Shown piece after piece: positions 1 to 10,472 of a stretch of 64,000 nt of DNA. Source of the stretch: Agrobacterium vitis (lineage in GTDB: Bacteria > Pseudomonadota > Alphaproteobacteria > Rhizobiales > Rhizobiaceae). Within the stretch, counting starts at the first letter, position 1. The number at the start of each line of letters is the position of its first letter. Where the stretch lies: assembly GCF_013426735.1 (NCBI RefSeq), contig NZ_AP023272.1, positions 248,001 through 312,000 on the forward strand. Reading direction: 5' to 3'. The notes beneath the pieces are model-generated. The model was given only the letters and a program-made list of their open reading frames with translations, ran no database searches and was not told the DNA's origin. The position numbers and the translations under genes were made by a program.

Positions 1-521
1 CAGCTCTGTTTGTCACCGCCGCCCTCGCGGTTCCGCTGGGCGCCACGGGCGCCAAAGCCGCGGTGCAGGTTGGCATGCTCACCTGCGAAATGAGCCCCGG
101 CATCAGTGCGGTCGTCGGCTCCAGCCGCGACCTGACTTGCGAATTCAAGCCGACAACATCGGCACCGGTCGAATATTACCAAGGCACGCTTAGCAAGCTC
201 GGCATCGATCTGGGCTATGTGCAGGGCGGAAAAATGGCCTGGGCGGTGTATGCACCAGGTCGCCTGGTGGAAGGCGCCTTGCAAGGTAGCTATGGCGGTA
301 CCAGCGCCAATGCCGCTGTTGGTTTTGGCGGTGCGGTCAACCTGCTGATGGGCGGTTTCCAAGGCTCGGTCGCCTTGCAGCCTATCGCGCTGGAAAGCAC
401 GCTCGGCGTCAATCTCGGAGCGACACTCGCCTCGCTGAAGCTCGCCTATATGCCGCCATCCACGCCAAAGTCGCTGGATAATGGCCCGCCGCTGCGCCAC
501 GGCAAGCACTACAAGGGCTGA
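1..521 (+). CDS. Secreted DUF992 family protein, 5' end outside the window
   Basis: The reading frame is open from the window edge (codons in phase with base 3), so the true start lies upstream. The first visible residues are hydrophobic and end in GAKA before AVQVGML, which looks like the end of a Sec signal peptide with cleavage after AKA. The mature part (about 150 residues) has the conserved features of the DUF992 family: two cysteines near the N-terminus, a YYQGTLSKLGIDLGY segment and a glycine-rich middle (YGGTSANAAVGFGGAVN). Family members are predicted periplasmic proteins of unknown function in rhizobia and relatives. A strong terminator follows 22 bases after the stop, so this is the last gene of its transcript. 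Confidence 0.8.
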   Translation, partial: ALFVTAALAVPLGATGAKAAVQVGMLTCEMSPGISAVVGSSRDLTCEFKPTTSAPVEYYQGTLSKLGIDLGYVQGGKMAWAVYAPGRLVEGALQGSYGGTSANAAVGFGGAVNLLMGGFQGSVALQPIALESTLGVNLGATLASLKLAYMPPSTPKSLDNGPPLRHGKHYKG

Positions 522-543
522 TCCGCCCGTCAACGGACTTCAT

Positions 544-577
544 CTCCCCGGCAAAACCTATGCCGGGGAGATTTTTT
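544..577 (+). terminator. Rho-independent terminator after the DUF992 gene
   Basis: There is a perfect 10-bp stem (CTCCCCGGCA at 544-553 with TGCCGGGGAG at 561-570) around a 7-base loop, followed by A and six T. It lies between the DUF992 gene and the converging aldo/keto reductase. Confidence 0.85.
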
Positions 578-594
578 ATGGCGATGTGATTTGG

Positions 595-1596
<1,002 letters not shown>

Positions 1597-1627
1597 GGTC
1601 TTCACCTTCTCAATCAGGATCGATAAA

Positions 1628-1671
1628 GCATTTCCAGGAAAAGTGGAAACCGGTTTTCCGTCCGGAAATGC
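1628..1671. repeat. RIME-like palindromic intergenic repeat, copy 1
   Basis: Outer arms GCATTTCC (1628-1635) and GGAAATGC (1664-1671) are perfectly complementary, with an inner partly paired GGAAAAGTGG / CGGTTTTCC segment. A nearly identical palindrome recurs at 40883-40926 and a degraded one at 32832-32875. Short mosaic palindromes of this kind (RIME elements) are known from rhizobial intergenic regions; assignment to that family is from memory of the pattern. Confidence 0.7.
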
Positions 1672-1684
1672 GCAAAACAAAGAG

Positions 1685-1727
1685 CTAGAGCGTCGCTGCT
1701 ATTCTATGAATTGCAGCGACGCTCTAG
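1685..1727. repeat. Perfect 15-bp inverted repeat (hairpin)
   Basis: CTAGAGCGTCGCTGC (1685-1699) is exactly complementary to 1713-1727, leaving a 13-base AT-rich loop. It lies directly beside the RIME-like copy at 1628-1671, between the aldo/keto reductase start and the LysR start. There is no T-run, so it is more likely part of a mosaic repeat than a terminator. Confidence 0.7.
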
Positions 1728-1781
1728 AAACAAAATACCGCCTTTGCCGCGAAAGATAATGGATGCAAATGCGCAATTACC

Positions 1782-1798
1782 GTTCTAACAAATAGAAC
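1782..1798. promoter_or_regulatory. Candidate LysR operator
   Basis: An inverted repeat GTTCTA-N5-TAGAAC ends one base before the ATG of the LysR gene. LysR regulators usually bind interrupted palindromes in the divergent promoter region, and binding this close to their own start would give autorepression. There is no other evidence. Confidence 0.4.
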
Positions 1799-1799
1799 A

Positions 1800-2690
1800 A
1801 TGAACAGAATTCAATTATCCCAACTGGCCGTGCTGGCAACGGTGGCCGAAACATCGAGCTTCAGGAAGGCGGCGGAAGAGCTGGGCATTGCGCCTTCTGC
1901 TGTCAGCCATGCAGTGTCGGCGCTGGAGGCCAGCCTTGGCGTGCGGCTGCTGGCGCGCACCACCCGCAGCGTCGCTCCGACCGAAGAGGGGCGGCAATTG
2001 CTGCAAAAGCTGGCACCAGCGCTGGCCGATATCGGTACGGCGCTGGAAACCCTGGCGGAAAACAAATCCAATCCTGCCGGACCGCTGCGGATCACCATGC
2101 CGGCGCTGGCTGCTGAAGACCTGATTGTACCGCGACTTGGAGACTTCCTCGGCCTCTATCCGGATATCCAACTCGAACTGATCACCAATGATCCGTTCGA
2201 GGATATTGTCGAAAAGGGTTTCGACGCAGGACTTCGGCTTGGCGAACATCTGGAAGCAGATATGGTGGCGGTCAAGGCGAGCGGACCGATCAGCGGCACG
2301 ATTATCGGCGCACCCCGCTATTTCGAAAGGCATCCCCTGCCCGTCCACCCACATGACCTGATGGAGCATCGCTGCATTCGCCGCCGCTTTTCCAGCGGGC
2401 GGATCTATCGCTGGGAATTGGAAAAACACGGCAAGCAGATTGCCGTGGATGTGCCTGATGTTCTGACACTGGCCGACCAGCGACTGATCCGGCTGGCGGC
2501 GCTAAAGGGTGTCGGGCTGGCCTTTGTCTTTGACCAGCGGGTAGACAAAGACATCCGCGAGGGCAGGCTGATCCGGGTGTTGGAAGACTGGTGCCCGCCG
2601 TTTGACGGCTTTTATATCTATTATCCCACCCGCCGCCAGATGCGACCGGCCCTGCGCGCCTTCGTCGATTTCTTCCGGCACCGGAATTGA
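1800..2690 (+). CDS. LysR-family transcriptional regulator
   Basis: The protein has 296 residues, a normal LTTR length. The N-terminal winged helix-turn-helix is clear (residues about 5-65, with SFRKAAEELGIAPSAVSHAV and RTTRSVAPTEEG), followed by a substrate-binding domain of the type found in the LTTRs that sit next to oxidoreductases (RITMPALAAEDLIVPRL, DAGLRLGE). It is divergent from the aldo/keto reductase at 595-1596, the classic arrangement of a LysR regulator and its target. The ATG has no Shine-Dalgarno sequence; the bases just before it form the GTTCTA/TAGAAC palindrome, so the message may be leaderless or poorly translated. The effector is unknown. Confidence 0.9.
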   Translation: MNRIQLSQLAVLATVAETSSFRKAAEELGIAPSAVSHAVSALEASLGVRLLARTTRSVAPTEEGRQLLQKLAPALADIGTALETLAENKSNPAGPLRITMPALAAEDLIVPRLGDFLGLYPDIQLELITNDPFEDIVEKGFDAGLRLGEHLEADMVAVKASGPISGTIIGAPRYFERHPLPVHPHDLMEHRCIRRRFSSGRIYRWELEKHGKQIAVDVPDVLTLADQRLIRLAALKGVGLAFVFDQRVDKDIREGRLIRVLEDWCPPFDGFYIYYPTRRQMRPALRAFVDFFRHRN

Positions 2691-2736
2691 GCCGAATTAT
2701 TGCCCGCGCAAAGCCCTATCGGCTCGCCATGCCTCG

Positions 2737-3690
2737 TTAGTCTGCTCCGGCCTCATTCAGGCTTTGCATCTGCGCCGCAGATAATTCAAGCGTTCCAGCC
2801 CTGACCATCGCTTCAAGCTGCGACAGGCTGGTGGCCGAGGCGATGGGCGCGGTAATGCCGGGGCGGGCTGCGACCCAGGCAATGGCAACCGTGGCAGGGG
2901 TCGTGCCGGTCTCGGCTGCGACCGCGTCCAGGGCGACGAGGATGCGGTGGCCCTTGTCGTTCAGATAGTTGGTGACGCGGTAGGAGCGCGCCTTGCCCTC
3001 GGCATCTTCCACTTGGCGATATTTTCCGGTGAGAAAGCCTGCTGCCAGCGCGTAATAGCTGATCACTCCGATCTCTTCACGCATGCAAAGCTCTGCCAGC
3101 GACCCCTCGAATTTCTCGCGGGTATAGAGATTATACTCCGGCTGGATCACATCATAGCGCGGCAGGCCAGCCTTGGCCGCTGCATCGAAGGATGCCTGCA
3201 ATTGGGCGGCATCGAAATTCGAGCAACCGAAGGCGCGGATCTTGCCCTCATCCTTCAGCTTGGCATAGGCACCCAGCGTTTCCTCATGCGGCGTATCGGC
3301 ATCAAAGGTATGCGATAGATAGAGATCAATATAGTCGGTCTGAAGCCGCTTCAGGGAGTTTTCAACCGCCTCGACAATCCATTTGGCCGAAAGCGCCGGC
3401 TTGCCCTGGCCCATATCCATGCCGACCTTGGTGACAATCACCACCTTGTCGCGGGCGACATGTCCCTGTTTCAGCCATTTGCCAATCACGGTTTCGGATT
3501 CACCGCCGGAATGGCCGTCTATCCAACGCGAATACACATCAGCCGTATCGATGGCATTATAACCAGCATCGAAAAACGCATCGAGCAGCCTAAACGAGAT
3601 TTGCTCATCCGCCGTCCAGCCGAACACATTGCCGCCGAATACGACGGGGGCGATTGTGAGGCCGGAGCGGCCGAGATTTCGTTTCTGCAT
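2737..3690 (-). CDS. Aldo/keto reductase
   Basis: This second aldo/keto reductase has 317 residues. The tetrad is Asp48 and Tyr53 (AIDTADVY), Lys88 (VTKVG) and His127 (LSHTFD). The C-terminal APIASAT segment corresponds to the NADPH-binding region. It begins at the ATG at 3690, which has GGAG six bases upstream; the 28 extra codons in the open frame are unlikely. It resembles the bacterial Tas/YajO-like branch more than the protein at 595-1596. It converges on the LysR gene and is divergent from the Gfo/Idh gene at 3835. The substrate is unknown. Confidence 0.87.
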   Translation of the reverse strand: MQKRNLGRSGLTIAPVVFGGNVFGWTADEQISFRLLDAFFDAGYNAIDTADVYSRWIDGHSGGESETVIGKWLKQGHVARDKVVIVTKVGMDMGQGKPALSAKWIVEAVENSLKRLQTDYIDLYLSHTFDADTPHEETLGAYAKLKDEGKIRAFGCSNFDAAQLQASFDAAAKAGLPRYDVIQPEYNLYTREKFEGSLAELCMREEIGVISYYALAAGFLTGKYRQVEDAEGKARSYRVTNYLNDKGHRILVALDAVAAETGTTPATVAIAWVAARPGITAPIASATSLSQLEAMVRAGTLELSAAQMQSLNEAGAD

Positions 3691-3834
3691 GATAGGTCTC
3701 CATGACAAATCGAGAAGGGAAATTCGACAGGAAAATAACGCGGACTGCACCGATAACAACCAAGCCCTGTTCACAATCCGGGCATAGGCGTTATGTGTCG
3801 TCTACAGAAATACGATTTGCGGAGGAGATAGGAC

Positions 3835-4821
3835 ATGCTGCGGTTTGGAATTTTATCGACGGCGAAAATCGGCCGTGAACTGGTCGTTCCCGCCATTCAG
3901 GATGCGGAAGGGGCTGTGGTCAGCGCCATTGCCAGCCGTGACCTTGCCAAGGCCCGCGCCATGGCTGACCGATTTTCCGTGCCGCATGCCTTCGGCTCCT
4001 ATGAAGACATGCTGGCTTCCGACCTGATCGACGCCGTCTATATTCCCCTGCCGACCGCCCAGCATGTGGAATGGACGATAAAAGCTGCCGATGCGGGCAA
4101 GCATGTGCTGTGCGAAAAGCCGATTGCCCTGAAAGCGGCGGACATCGACAGCCTGATTGCCGCGCGCGACCGCAACAAGGTGCTGATTTCGGAAGCCTTC
4201 ATGGTCACCTATGCGCCTGTCTGGCACAAGGTCCGCGCCCTTCTGGCTAATGGCGCCATCGGCAAACTGCGGCATGTGCAGGGATCGTTCACTTACTTTA
4301 ACCGCGACCCCGGCAATATGCGCAATATCCCGGAACTCGGCGGCGGCGCGCTGCCGGATATCGGTGTCTATCCGACCATCACCACCCGCTTCGTGACGGG
4401 CCTTGAGCCAGTACGAGTGCAGGCGGTGACGCAACGCGACCCTGAATTCGGCACCGACATCTATTCCAGCGTCAAGGCCGATTTCGGCAGCTTCGAGATA
4501 AGCTTTTACATCGCCACGCAGATGGCCGCCCGCCAGACAATGGTGTTTCATGGGGATGAAGGGTTTATCGAGGTGAAATCACCGTTCAATGCCGACCGCT
4601 GGGGGGCGGAAGAGCTGGAACTGACCAACCGCAACCACAGCGAATCGCAAATCTTCCGCTTTCCCGATAGCCGCCAATATCGTCTGGAGGCTGAGGCGTT
4701 TGCCAAGGCGGCGCGGGGTGAGGAGAGCGATGTTGTGACGCTGGAAAACTCCCGCGCCAACCAGCGCTTCATCGATGCGATTTACCGGGCGAGCGAAAAG
4801 GATGGTTGGGAGCCGGTTTGA
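3835..4821 (+). CDS. Gfo/Idh/MocA family oxidoreductase
   Basis: This predicted NAD(P)-dependent sugar or cyclitol dehydrogenase has 328 residues. The N-terminal Rossmann fold begins [16 protein letters not shown], the family EKP motif is at residues 94-96 (CEKPIALK), and the C-terminal alpha/beta domain carries [12 protein letters not shown]. The start has a strong GGAGGAGATAGGAC leader. The substrate cannot be read from the sequence. It converges with the GtrA-like gene, with 19 bases between the stops. Confidence 0.87.
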   Translation: MLRFGILSTAKIGRELVVPAIQDAEGAVVSAIASRDLAKARAMADRFSVPHAFGSYEDMLASDLIDAVYIPLPTAQHVEWTIKAADAGKHVLCEKPIALKAADIDSLIAARDRNKVLISEAFMVTYAPVWHKVRALLANGAIGKLRHVQGSFTYFNRDPGNMRNIPELGGGALPDIGVYPTITTRFVTGLEPVRVQAVTQRDPEFGTDIYSSVKADFGSFEISFYIATQMAARQTMVFHGDEGFIEVKSPFNADRWGAEELELTNRNHSESQIFRFPDSRQYRLEAEAFAKAARGEESDVVTLENSRANQRFIDAIYRASEKDGWEPV

Positions 4822-4840
4822 TCCAACCGATTTCAGTGCT

Positions 4841-5215
4841 TCAACGGCGAAACACAAACCGAGAATAGCCGAAAAAGCTGAAAGCCATCGCGGCAAGCGA
4901 TGCGAAAACCAGCGCCGCGAAAGGATTGAGTGCCGGGATGGCGATCAACAACCCGGCATAAAGACCGTAATTGACCAGCGACGAGACGAGCCCGACCGAG
5001 CCATAGCGAAAGCCCTCGACGGCGAGGCTTCGCCGGGACGCTCCGAAGGTGAAGGCCCGGTTGAGCCACCAGGTGACGAGCAGGGCCGCCAGAATGGCAA
5101 GGGCGCGGGCCGCCAAGGGGCCGAGAGCGCTGTAAGACAGAAGCAGCCATAAAAGCCCGGCATCCACGGCAAAACCCGCACTGCCAACCAGAGCAAAACG
5201 GACCAGCTTCGTCAT
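4841..5215 (-). CDS. GtrA family membrane protein
   Basis: A 124-residue protein with four predicted membrane segments and the GtrA hallmarks (RFALVGSAGFAVDAGLLWLL near the N-terminus, TWWLNRAFTFG in the middle, FFGYSRFVF at the end). GtrA proteins are thought to help flip or present polyprenyl-phosphate-linked sugars. Its start overlaps the stop of the upstream glycosyltransferase by four bases, so the two are translationally coupled and probably act in one lipid-linked sugar pathway. Confidence 0.87.
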   Translation of the reverse strand: MTKLVRFALVGSAGFAVDAGLLWLLLSYSALGPLAARALAILAALLVTWWLNRAFTFGASRRSLAVEGFRYGSVGLVSSLVNYGLYAGLLIAIPALNPFAALVFASLAAMAFSFFGYSRFVFRR

Positions 5216-6216
5216 GCAGCGTCCGCAGCCGACCGAGCCGGATCGATGGCGGAATCAACCGCTGATAAGGCCGGGTTTTGATGAGCGACAAAGGCGGGCA
5301 AGGCGATGTAGGAAAGCCGCAAATGCTCGGCCCGCGCCCGTGACAGCGAATCCAGGATCAGCCCTGCAATAAACAATAGCTGGCTCATCAACAGCAGCGC
5401 CACCGACAGGACCCAGGTCGGCAGCCGCGAAACGAGGCCGGTGGTGAAATACTCGCCCAGAACCGGCACCATGAAACCGAGGCTTATCGCCAGGACCAGC
5501 CCGGCCAGCGCCGAGAACGTCGCGAATGGCCGCGTCTCCTTGGACAACATCGCGAACATCCAGAGGATTTTTGCGCCGTCGCGCAAGGTTGATAGCTTGG
5601 AATGAGAGCCTTCGGGCCTGCGTCCGTAGTCCAGTTCCAGTTCCACCACCGGCAATTTCAGCCGTGAGGCATGAACAGACATTTCCGTCTCGATTTCAAA
5701 GCCTGCCGACACCGCCGGAAAGGTTTTGACATAGCGGCGCGAAAAGGCACGGTAGCCGGAGAAGATATCGGTAAAGCCCGGGCCAAACAGAAAGCGGTAG
5801 AGCCCGTTGAACAGGCGATTGCCAAGCGCATGCCCCTGACGCCCGGCATCATTGTGGACATTGCGGCGCGTGGCGACCACCATGTCGGCGCGCTCTTCTA
5901 TCAGCAGATGGATCAACGCATTCGCATCCTGCGGCGCATAGGTGCCATCGCCATCAGCCATCAGATAGACATCGGCGTCAACATCGGCAAACATCCGGCG
6001 CACCACATGACCCTTGCCCTGCCTGCGTTCTTGCAACACCTCGGCACCGGCCAGCATGGCGGCCAGCGCCGTACCATCGGTGGAATTATTGTCATAGACA
6101 TAGACCCGCGCCTGCGGCAGGGCGGTACGGAAACCGCGCACCACCGAGGCAATGGTGCCAGCCTCATTATAGCAGGGAATAAGGACCGCCACGTCCGGTA
6201 CTGGTGTCTGGCCCAT
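5212..6216 (-). CDS. Family 2 glycosyltransferase (polyprenyl-phosphate sugar transferase type) with C-terminal membrane segments
   Basis: This protein of 334 residues has a GT-A fold at the N-terminus (VAVLIPCYNEAGTI; DNNSTDGT; the metal-binding D88-G-D90 in LMADGDGTY) and two hydrophobic segments near residues 227-253 and 265-288. It likely transfers a sugar from a nucleotide donor to a polyprenyl phosphate at the inner membrane. The start at 6216 gives the standard MGQTPVPDVAVLIPCYNE opening; the open frame extends 84 codons further but that part is not protein-like. It is coupled to the GtrA gene downstream and divergent from the large membrane protein at 6377. Confidence 0.88.
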   Translation of the reverse strand: MGQTPVPDVAVLIPCYNEAGTIASVVRGFRTALPQARVYVYDNNSTDGTALAAMLAGAEVLQERRQGKGHVVRRMFADVDADVYLMADGDGTYAPQDANALIHLLIEERADMVVATRRNVHNDAGRQGHALGNRLFNGLYRFLFGPGFTDIFSGYRAFSRRYVKTFPAVSAGFEIETEMSVHASRLKLPVVELELDYGRRPEGSHSKLSTLRDGAKILWMFAMLSKETRPFATFSALAGLVLAISLGFMVPVLGEYFTTGLVSRLPTWVLSVALLLMSQLLFIAGLILDSLSRARAEHLRLSYIALPAFVAHQNPALSAVDSAIDPARSAADAA

Positions 6217-6376
6217 GAACTTACTCGATACACATGTTCGGGCAGCCGAAACGCGGCTCCTGGAGATTTTACTATTTCTTGAGAAGGTTAAGGCTAGGTT
6301 TCGGATAAGCCGAACAATCGAAGAATCTTGGTCGCATCCCTCCAAAACGGGAGGCCCCGAACAACCGGAAATACCG

Positions 6377-8248
6377 ATGACGTCCAAGTCTTCCCCTCCT
6401 GTACCTTCCATAGCCGTGCAGTCCCTTACGATTACGCATACGCGCGCGCAGCACCTCCTGCCGGTCATGCTGGGCTATTGCCTGCTGGTCATCGTCACCA
6501 TTTGCGCAACGACGCTGCCTTTTGCCAAGGATTATGTCGGCGCTGACAATGACGATGCCATGCGGCTGCTGGAGGTCCGGGATTATCTTGCCGGTCAGGG
6601 CTGGTTCGACATGATGCAATACCGGCTGGGCCTGGCACCCGGAACGCTGATGCATTGGTCGCGGCTGATCGATTGGCCGATTGCCACCTTGATCCGGCTG
6701 GCGGATATCTGGTTTGCACCGCGCACAGCCGAAGCCGTTGCCCTTGCCATTTGGCCGCTCCTCTGGACCGTGCCGGTCATGCTGTCGCTCGGTGCTGCCG
6801 GATGGACGCTGGGCGGCCGGGTGACCATGCATCTGGCGCTTTGCCTGAGCGCCCTTTATCTTCTGACATCCAACCGTTTCCTGCCCGGCGCAATCGATCA
6901 TCACAATGTCCAGATCGCCCTGATCGCGTTCCTGACCGCCGTGCTTTCCACCGCAGGGCCACAGGCTCAGACCAAATCCTGCTCATCGACACTGTTTGCT
7001 TTTGCCGGTGCGGCGGCGGCGCTGGCACTGGCCATCGGCGCGGAAACCACCCCGCTGATTGCCACGGCCTGCGCTATCGTCGCCCTGCTCTGGGCCCGGC
7101 ATGGCAAAGCGATGCGGGCCTGCGCCATGGCCTATTCTCTCAGCCTGGCGCTGTCGGTCACACTTCTGTTCGCGGCAACCGTGCCTGCGCAATCCTATCG
7201 CACGGTGACTTGCGACAATCTCTCCTTCGGCTTTTACGCCCTGACAGCCATTGGCGGCGGATTGCTGTTTTCCGCTGCCGCCTTTGTCAGCCGGTTTCCT
7301 GCCGGTATTCGACTGTTCCTGCTGCTGGTGATCGGCGCCAGCGTCGGTTTCTCAGCCTTGATCGTCGCGCCTCAATGCCTTGGCAATCCGCTCGCCAACC
7401 TCGATCCGATGCTGGTGACGCTGTGGCTAAACAATGTTGGGGAGGCGCGCTCAGTCGTTGCCATGGCGCAGCAGGAGCCGGGAACTCTTGGCGGCTTTTA
7501 CGCTGTCGGCCTGTTCGGGCTACTGGTCTGCCTGATCCAGGTCTGGCGGAAAAACCAGGTGGAGGCGCATCTGGCGCTGGCGCTCTTGCTGGCGGTCAGC
7601 TTCGGTGTCGCGCTGATCCAGGTGCGCGGCGCAATGTTTTCCAACCTGATCCCGATCCTGCCGCTCGCGCTGCTGGTTGCCGATCTGCGCAGGCGCGCAA
7701 TGCTGCGACCGGCCCGCATGATCCCAAGCCTTGCCTATATCGCCAGCATTCTTCTGTCGGTCCCTTCCGTGTGGGCAATCGCAGGCACCCTTGCCGTGGA
7801 AGGAACCGCACGGCTAAAACTACAGACTCGCTCCGGCCCTGCATCCCAGGATGCCAGCCGCGATTGCTCATCTGAAAATGCTCTTGTCCAATTGACGAGT
7901 TTAGCGCCGACGACGGTTGCCGCCCCATCGGAAAGCGGCACTTCCATCCTGCGCTTTACCCCACACCGGATATTGACCGCGCCCTATCATCGCAACCAGG
8001 CGGGCATGTTGACGGAATTGCATATCGGTCTTTCGACCCCGCCGGACGCCCGTGCTTTCCTGGTGGGCGCCCATGTCGGCATTCTCGCCTTCTGCCCGTC
8101 CGATTCGCAAACCCGCCAGTTGATCGCCTTGAAGCCCGATGGGCTTTATGCGGATCTGAACCGCAACAGGGTGCCTGATTATCTTCAACCGCTTGCAGGC
8201 GACAGCCAGTCCGGCCTGCGGGTCTTTTTGGTCAAACCGCAGCCGTGA
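6377..8248 (+). CDS. Large polytopic membrane protein, possible GT-C-like glycosyltransferase
   Basis: This protein of 623 residues has about ten or more hydrophobic segments after a short polar N-terminus. After the first membrane segment comes an acidic pair (GADNDDAMRLLEVRDYLAGQ) and HWSRLIDWP, a layout like the first extracytoplasmic loop of GT-C glycosyltransferases; a soluble C-terminal domain of about 170 residues follows. I started it at the ATG at 6377 (MTSKSSPP), where GGAA lies upstream; the longer frame from 6215 overlaps the start codon of the divergent glycosyltransferase. Being divergent from a GT2-GtrA pair, it could use the polyprenyl-linked sugar they make. That role is inference. 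Confidence 0.6.
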   Translation: MTSKSSPPVPSIAVQSLTITHTRAQHLLPVMLGYCLLVIVTICATTLPFAKDYVGADNDDAMRLLEVRDYLAGQGWFDMMQYRLGLAPGTLMHWSRLIDWPIATLIRLADIWFAPRTAEAVALAIWPLLWTVPVMLSLGAAGWTLGGRVTMHLALCLSALYLLTSNRFLPGAIDHHNVQIALIAFLTAVLSTAGPQAQTKSCSSTLFAFAGAAAALALAIGAETTPLIATACAIVALLWARHGKAMRACAMAYSLSLALSVTLLFAATVPAQSYRTVTCDNLSFGFYALTAIGGGLLFSAAAFVSRFPAGIRLFLLLVIGASVGFSALIVAPQCLGNPLANLDPMLVTLWLNNVGEARSVVAMAQQEPGTLGGFYAVGLFGLLVCLIQVWRKNQVEAHLALALLLAVSFGVALIQVRGAMFSNLIPILPLALLVADLRRRAMLRPARMIPSLAYIASILLSVPSVWAIAGTLAVEGTARLKLQTRSGPASQDASRDCSSENALVQLTSLAPTTVAAPSESGTSILRFTPHRILTAPYHRNQAGMLTELHIGLSTPPDARAFLVGAHVGILAFCPSDSQTRQLIALKPDGLYADLNRNRVPDYLQPLAGDSQSGLRVFLVKPQP

Positions 8249-8278
8249 ACGGATAGAGTTTACAAACGAATAGTGAGA

Positions 8279-8506
8279 TCAGGCGATCTTGCGCTGTGAC
8301 AGGGCAAGCGAGACCATCAGGCAATCGATCAACCCGACATTATAGGCAATCAGGGCCGTCAGCAGATCCATCGCCGTCATCGCAGGCGAAAGAGCCAGCA
8401 TGACCAGCCCCGCCGTCAAAAGCACCAGGGAAACCGCAACAATCGCCATGATGCTTCTGGTCGTTGCGGTGGCGATGCCAATTGCCATGGCGATGAGAAA
8501 GGTCAT
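8279..8506 (-). CDS. Small hypothetical membrane protein
   Basis: A 75-residue protein with two or three hydrophobic segments (MTFLIAMAIGIATATT..., SIMAIVAVSLVLLTAGLVML, and a third around LLTALIAYNVGLI) and a short basic tail SQRKIA. I do not recognise the family. It converges on the large membrane protein, with 30 bases between the stops, and is divergent from xseA. Confidence 0.5.
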   Translation of the reverse strand: MTFLIAMAIGIATATTRSIMAIVAVSLVLLTAGLVMLALSPAMTAMDLLTALIAYNVGLIDCLMVSLALSQRKIA

Positions 8507-8659
8507 GGATGCGATCCCGTATGACAGACAAATCGTGATGTCTGGTATATTGCCATCCGAGAGTTAACGATTGGCCCCATGAAATTGGCCCGAACAAAGC
8601 CTGTTTACTTCTTTCCAAAAAAAGATGCGTTTTTTTGCAAGCTTGGATAAAACACTGTC

Positions 8660-10291
8660 ATGGCCTCTTTTTTTGACGACGACCAGCCCAGCAATCTGAC
8701 CGAATTTTCCGTCTCGGAGCTTTCCGGATCGATCAAGCGCACCATCGAAACCGCCTTCGACCAGGTGCGGGTGCGCGGCGAAATTTCCGGTTTTCGAGGC
8801 CAGCATTCCTCTGGGCATGCCTATTTTTCGCTCAAGGACGACAAGGCGCGGATCGACGCGGTGATCTGGAAGGGCTCGTTTTCCAAGCTGAAATACCGGC
8901 CCGAAGAGGGTATGGAAGTGATCGCCACGGGCCGCATCACCACCTTTCCAGGCTCGTCCAAATACCAGATCGTCATCGAGCAGATGGAACCGGCCGGCGC
9001 CGGAGCCCTGATGGCGTTGATCGAAGAGCGCAAACGCCGCTTTACGGCAGAAGGCCTGTTCGATCCGGCCACCAAGCAATTGCTGCCCTTCATGCCAAAG
9101 GTCATCGGCGTCGTCACCTCCCCCACCGGTGCCGTCATCCGCGACATTCTTCACCGGATTTCCGACCGCTTTCCCGTGCATGTCCTGGTCTGGCCCGTCA
9201 AAGTGCAAGGCGAAGGCTCCGGCGACGAAGTTGCCAACGCCATCAACGGCTTCAATGCCTTTCAGTTGGGGGGTGACATCCCAAGGCCCGACGTGCTGAT
9301 CGTCGCGCGCGGCGGCGGCAGCCTGGAAGACCTGTGGAGCTTCAACGACGAAGCGGTGGTGCGCGCAGCAAGCGCCAGCGCCATTCCGCTGATTTCGGCG
9401 GTCGGCCATGAAACGGACTGGACACTGATCGATTATGCAGCCGATGTCCGGGCACCGACGCCGACAGGGGCGGCTGAAATGGCGGTGCCGGTCAAGGCGG
9501 ATCTGGAAGCGCAACTGGCCGGGCTTGCTGCCCGACTGGCAGGCGCCGTCAACCGCCAGATGGATCATCGTCGCCAGAACCTGCGGGCGCTGGCCCGCGC
9601 CCTGCCCTCTCTCGATCAATTGCTGGCGCTGCCGCGCCGCCGTTTCGATGAAGCCGCCAGCGGTCTTGGCCGCAGCCTGGAACTGAACACCATGACCAAG
9701 CGGCAAAGCTTCGAGCGGGCCGCCGCCAAATTGTCGCCGGACATGCTGGTGCGCCGCCTGGTCGAACGCCGACAGCGGGTTAGCGAGCGTGCAGCCCTTG
9801 CCGACCGGATTATCGAACGGCTGATCGAGCGGCAGAAAGCCAATCTTGGACGAATCGATGCAACATTGACGGCGGTCCCGGCCCGGCTGAAAGCGCAAAC
9901 GGGACGCTCGAGAGACCGGTTGGACAGTTTTTCGCGCCGGGCCGACAGCGCTGTTATCAACGACCTGCGCCGCGCCCGTTCCACGGTGTCGGCCCATGAC
10001 CGGATGCTGCAATCGCTGTCCTACAAAAATGTCCTGATGCGCGGCTATGCCGTGATCCGGGGGCAGGATGATCGGCCCCTGTCGCGTGCGGCGGGACTTG
10101 AGGATGGGCGGGCCATCGCCATCGAATTTGCTGATGGCCGGGTTTCAGCCGTGACCGGAGAGGGTGATAAGGCGTCACCTCCACCGCAAGCCCCTTCCGC
10201 GACGACAACCCCGGCCCCGGGAAAGCCGAATCCCTTGCCCAAATCGCCGAAAAAGTCGGAGCCACCCGCCGGACAGGGTAGTCTTTTCTAA
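8660..10291 (+). CDS. xseA: Exodeoxyribonuclease VII large subunit
   Basis: XseA is the catalytic subunit of exonuclease VII, a cytosolic single-strand-specific exonuclease that acts with several XseB subunits in repair. The 543-residue protein has the N-terminal OB fold ([29 protein letters not shown]), the catalytic domain ([51 protein letters not shown]), a long coiled-coil middle and a disordered Pro/Lys-rich tail (last 50 or so residues). The start at 8660 fits rhizobial homologues, though the ribosome site is weak. xseB is not in this window. Confidence 0.95.
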   Translation: MASFFDDDQPSNLTEFSVSELSGSIKRTIETAFDQVRVRGEISGFRGQHSSGHAYFSLKDDKARIDAVIWKGSFSKLKYRPEEGMEVIATGRITTFPGSSKYQIVIEQMEPAGAGALMALIEERKRRFTAEGLFDPATKQLLPFMPKVIGVVTSPTGAVIRDILHRISDRFPVHVLVWPVKVQGEGSGDEVANAINGFNAFQLGGDIPRPDVLIVARGGGSLEDLWSFNDEAVVRAASASAIPLISAVGHETDWTLIDYAADVRAPTPTGAAEMAVPVKADLEAQLAGLAARLAGAVNRQMDHRRQNLRALARALPSLDQLLALPRRRFDEAASGLGRSLELNTMTKRQSFERAAAKLSPDMLVRRLVERRQRVSERAALADRIIERLIERQKANLGRIDATLTAVPARLKAQTGRSRDRLDSFSRRADSAVINDLRRARSTVSAHDRMLQSLSYKNVLMRGYAVIRGQDDRPLSRAAGLEDGRAIAIEFADGRVSAVTGEGDKASPPPQAPSATTTPAPGKPNPLPKSPKKSEPPAGQGSLF

Positions 10292-10443
10292 CCAAAAGAG
10301 TGCAAACGGCACAGTCACGAGCGACAGAATGGACGTTTGAACGCGGTGCCCCACAGACAGAGATTACGGTGCGGATACAAGGCTTTGGACCCCTTGACCA
10401 TGGCTTGGAAAAAAGGCGGATCATAATAAATTCAAAGCTTTGG

Positions 10444-10472
10444 TTGACATGGCCGCCTTGAGGTAGTATCTA
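10444..10472 (+). promoter_or_regulatory. Sigma-70 promoter of the cold-shock gene
   Basis: TTGACA (10444-10449) and TATCTA (10467-10472) are separated by exactly 17 bases. Transcription would begin near 10479, giving a 5' leader of about 137 bases before the csp ATG, the length range of cold-shock mRNA leaders. The rest of the 10292-10615 gap is this leader plus about 150 bases in which I see nothing else. Confidence 0.72.

Noticed and set aside
6215..6376. N-terminal extension of the large membrane protein
   Set aside because: It would overlap the start codon of the divergent glycosyltransferase and adds a non-protein-like polar stretch before a good start at 6377.
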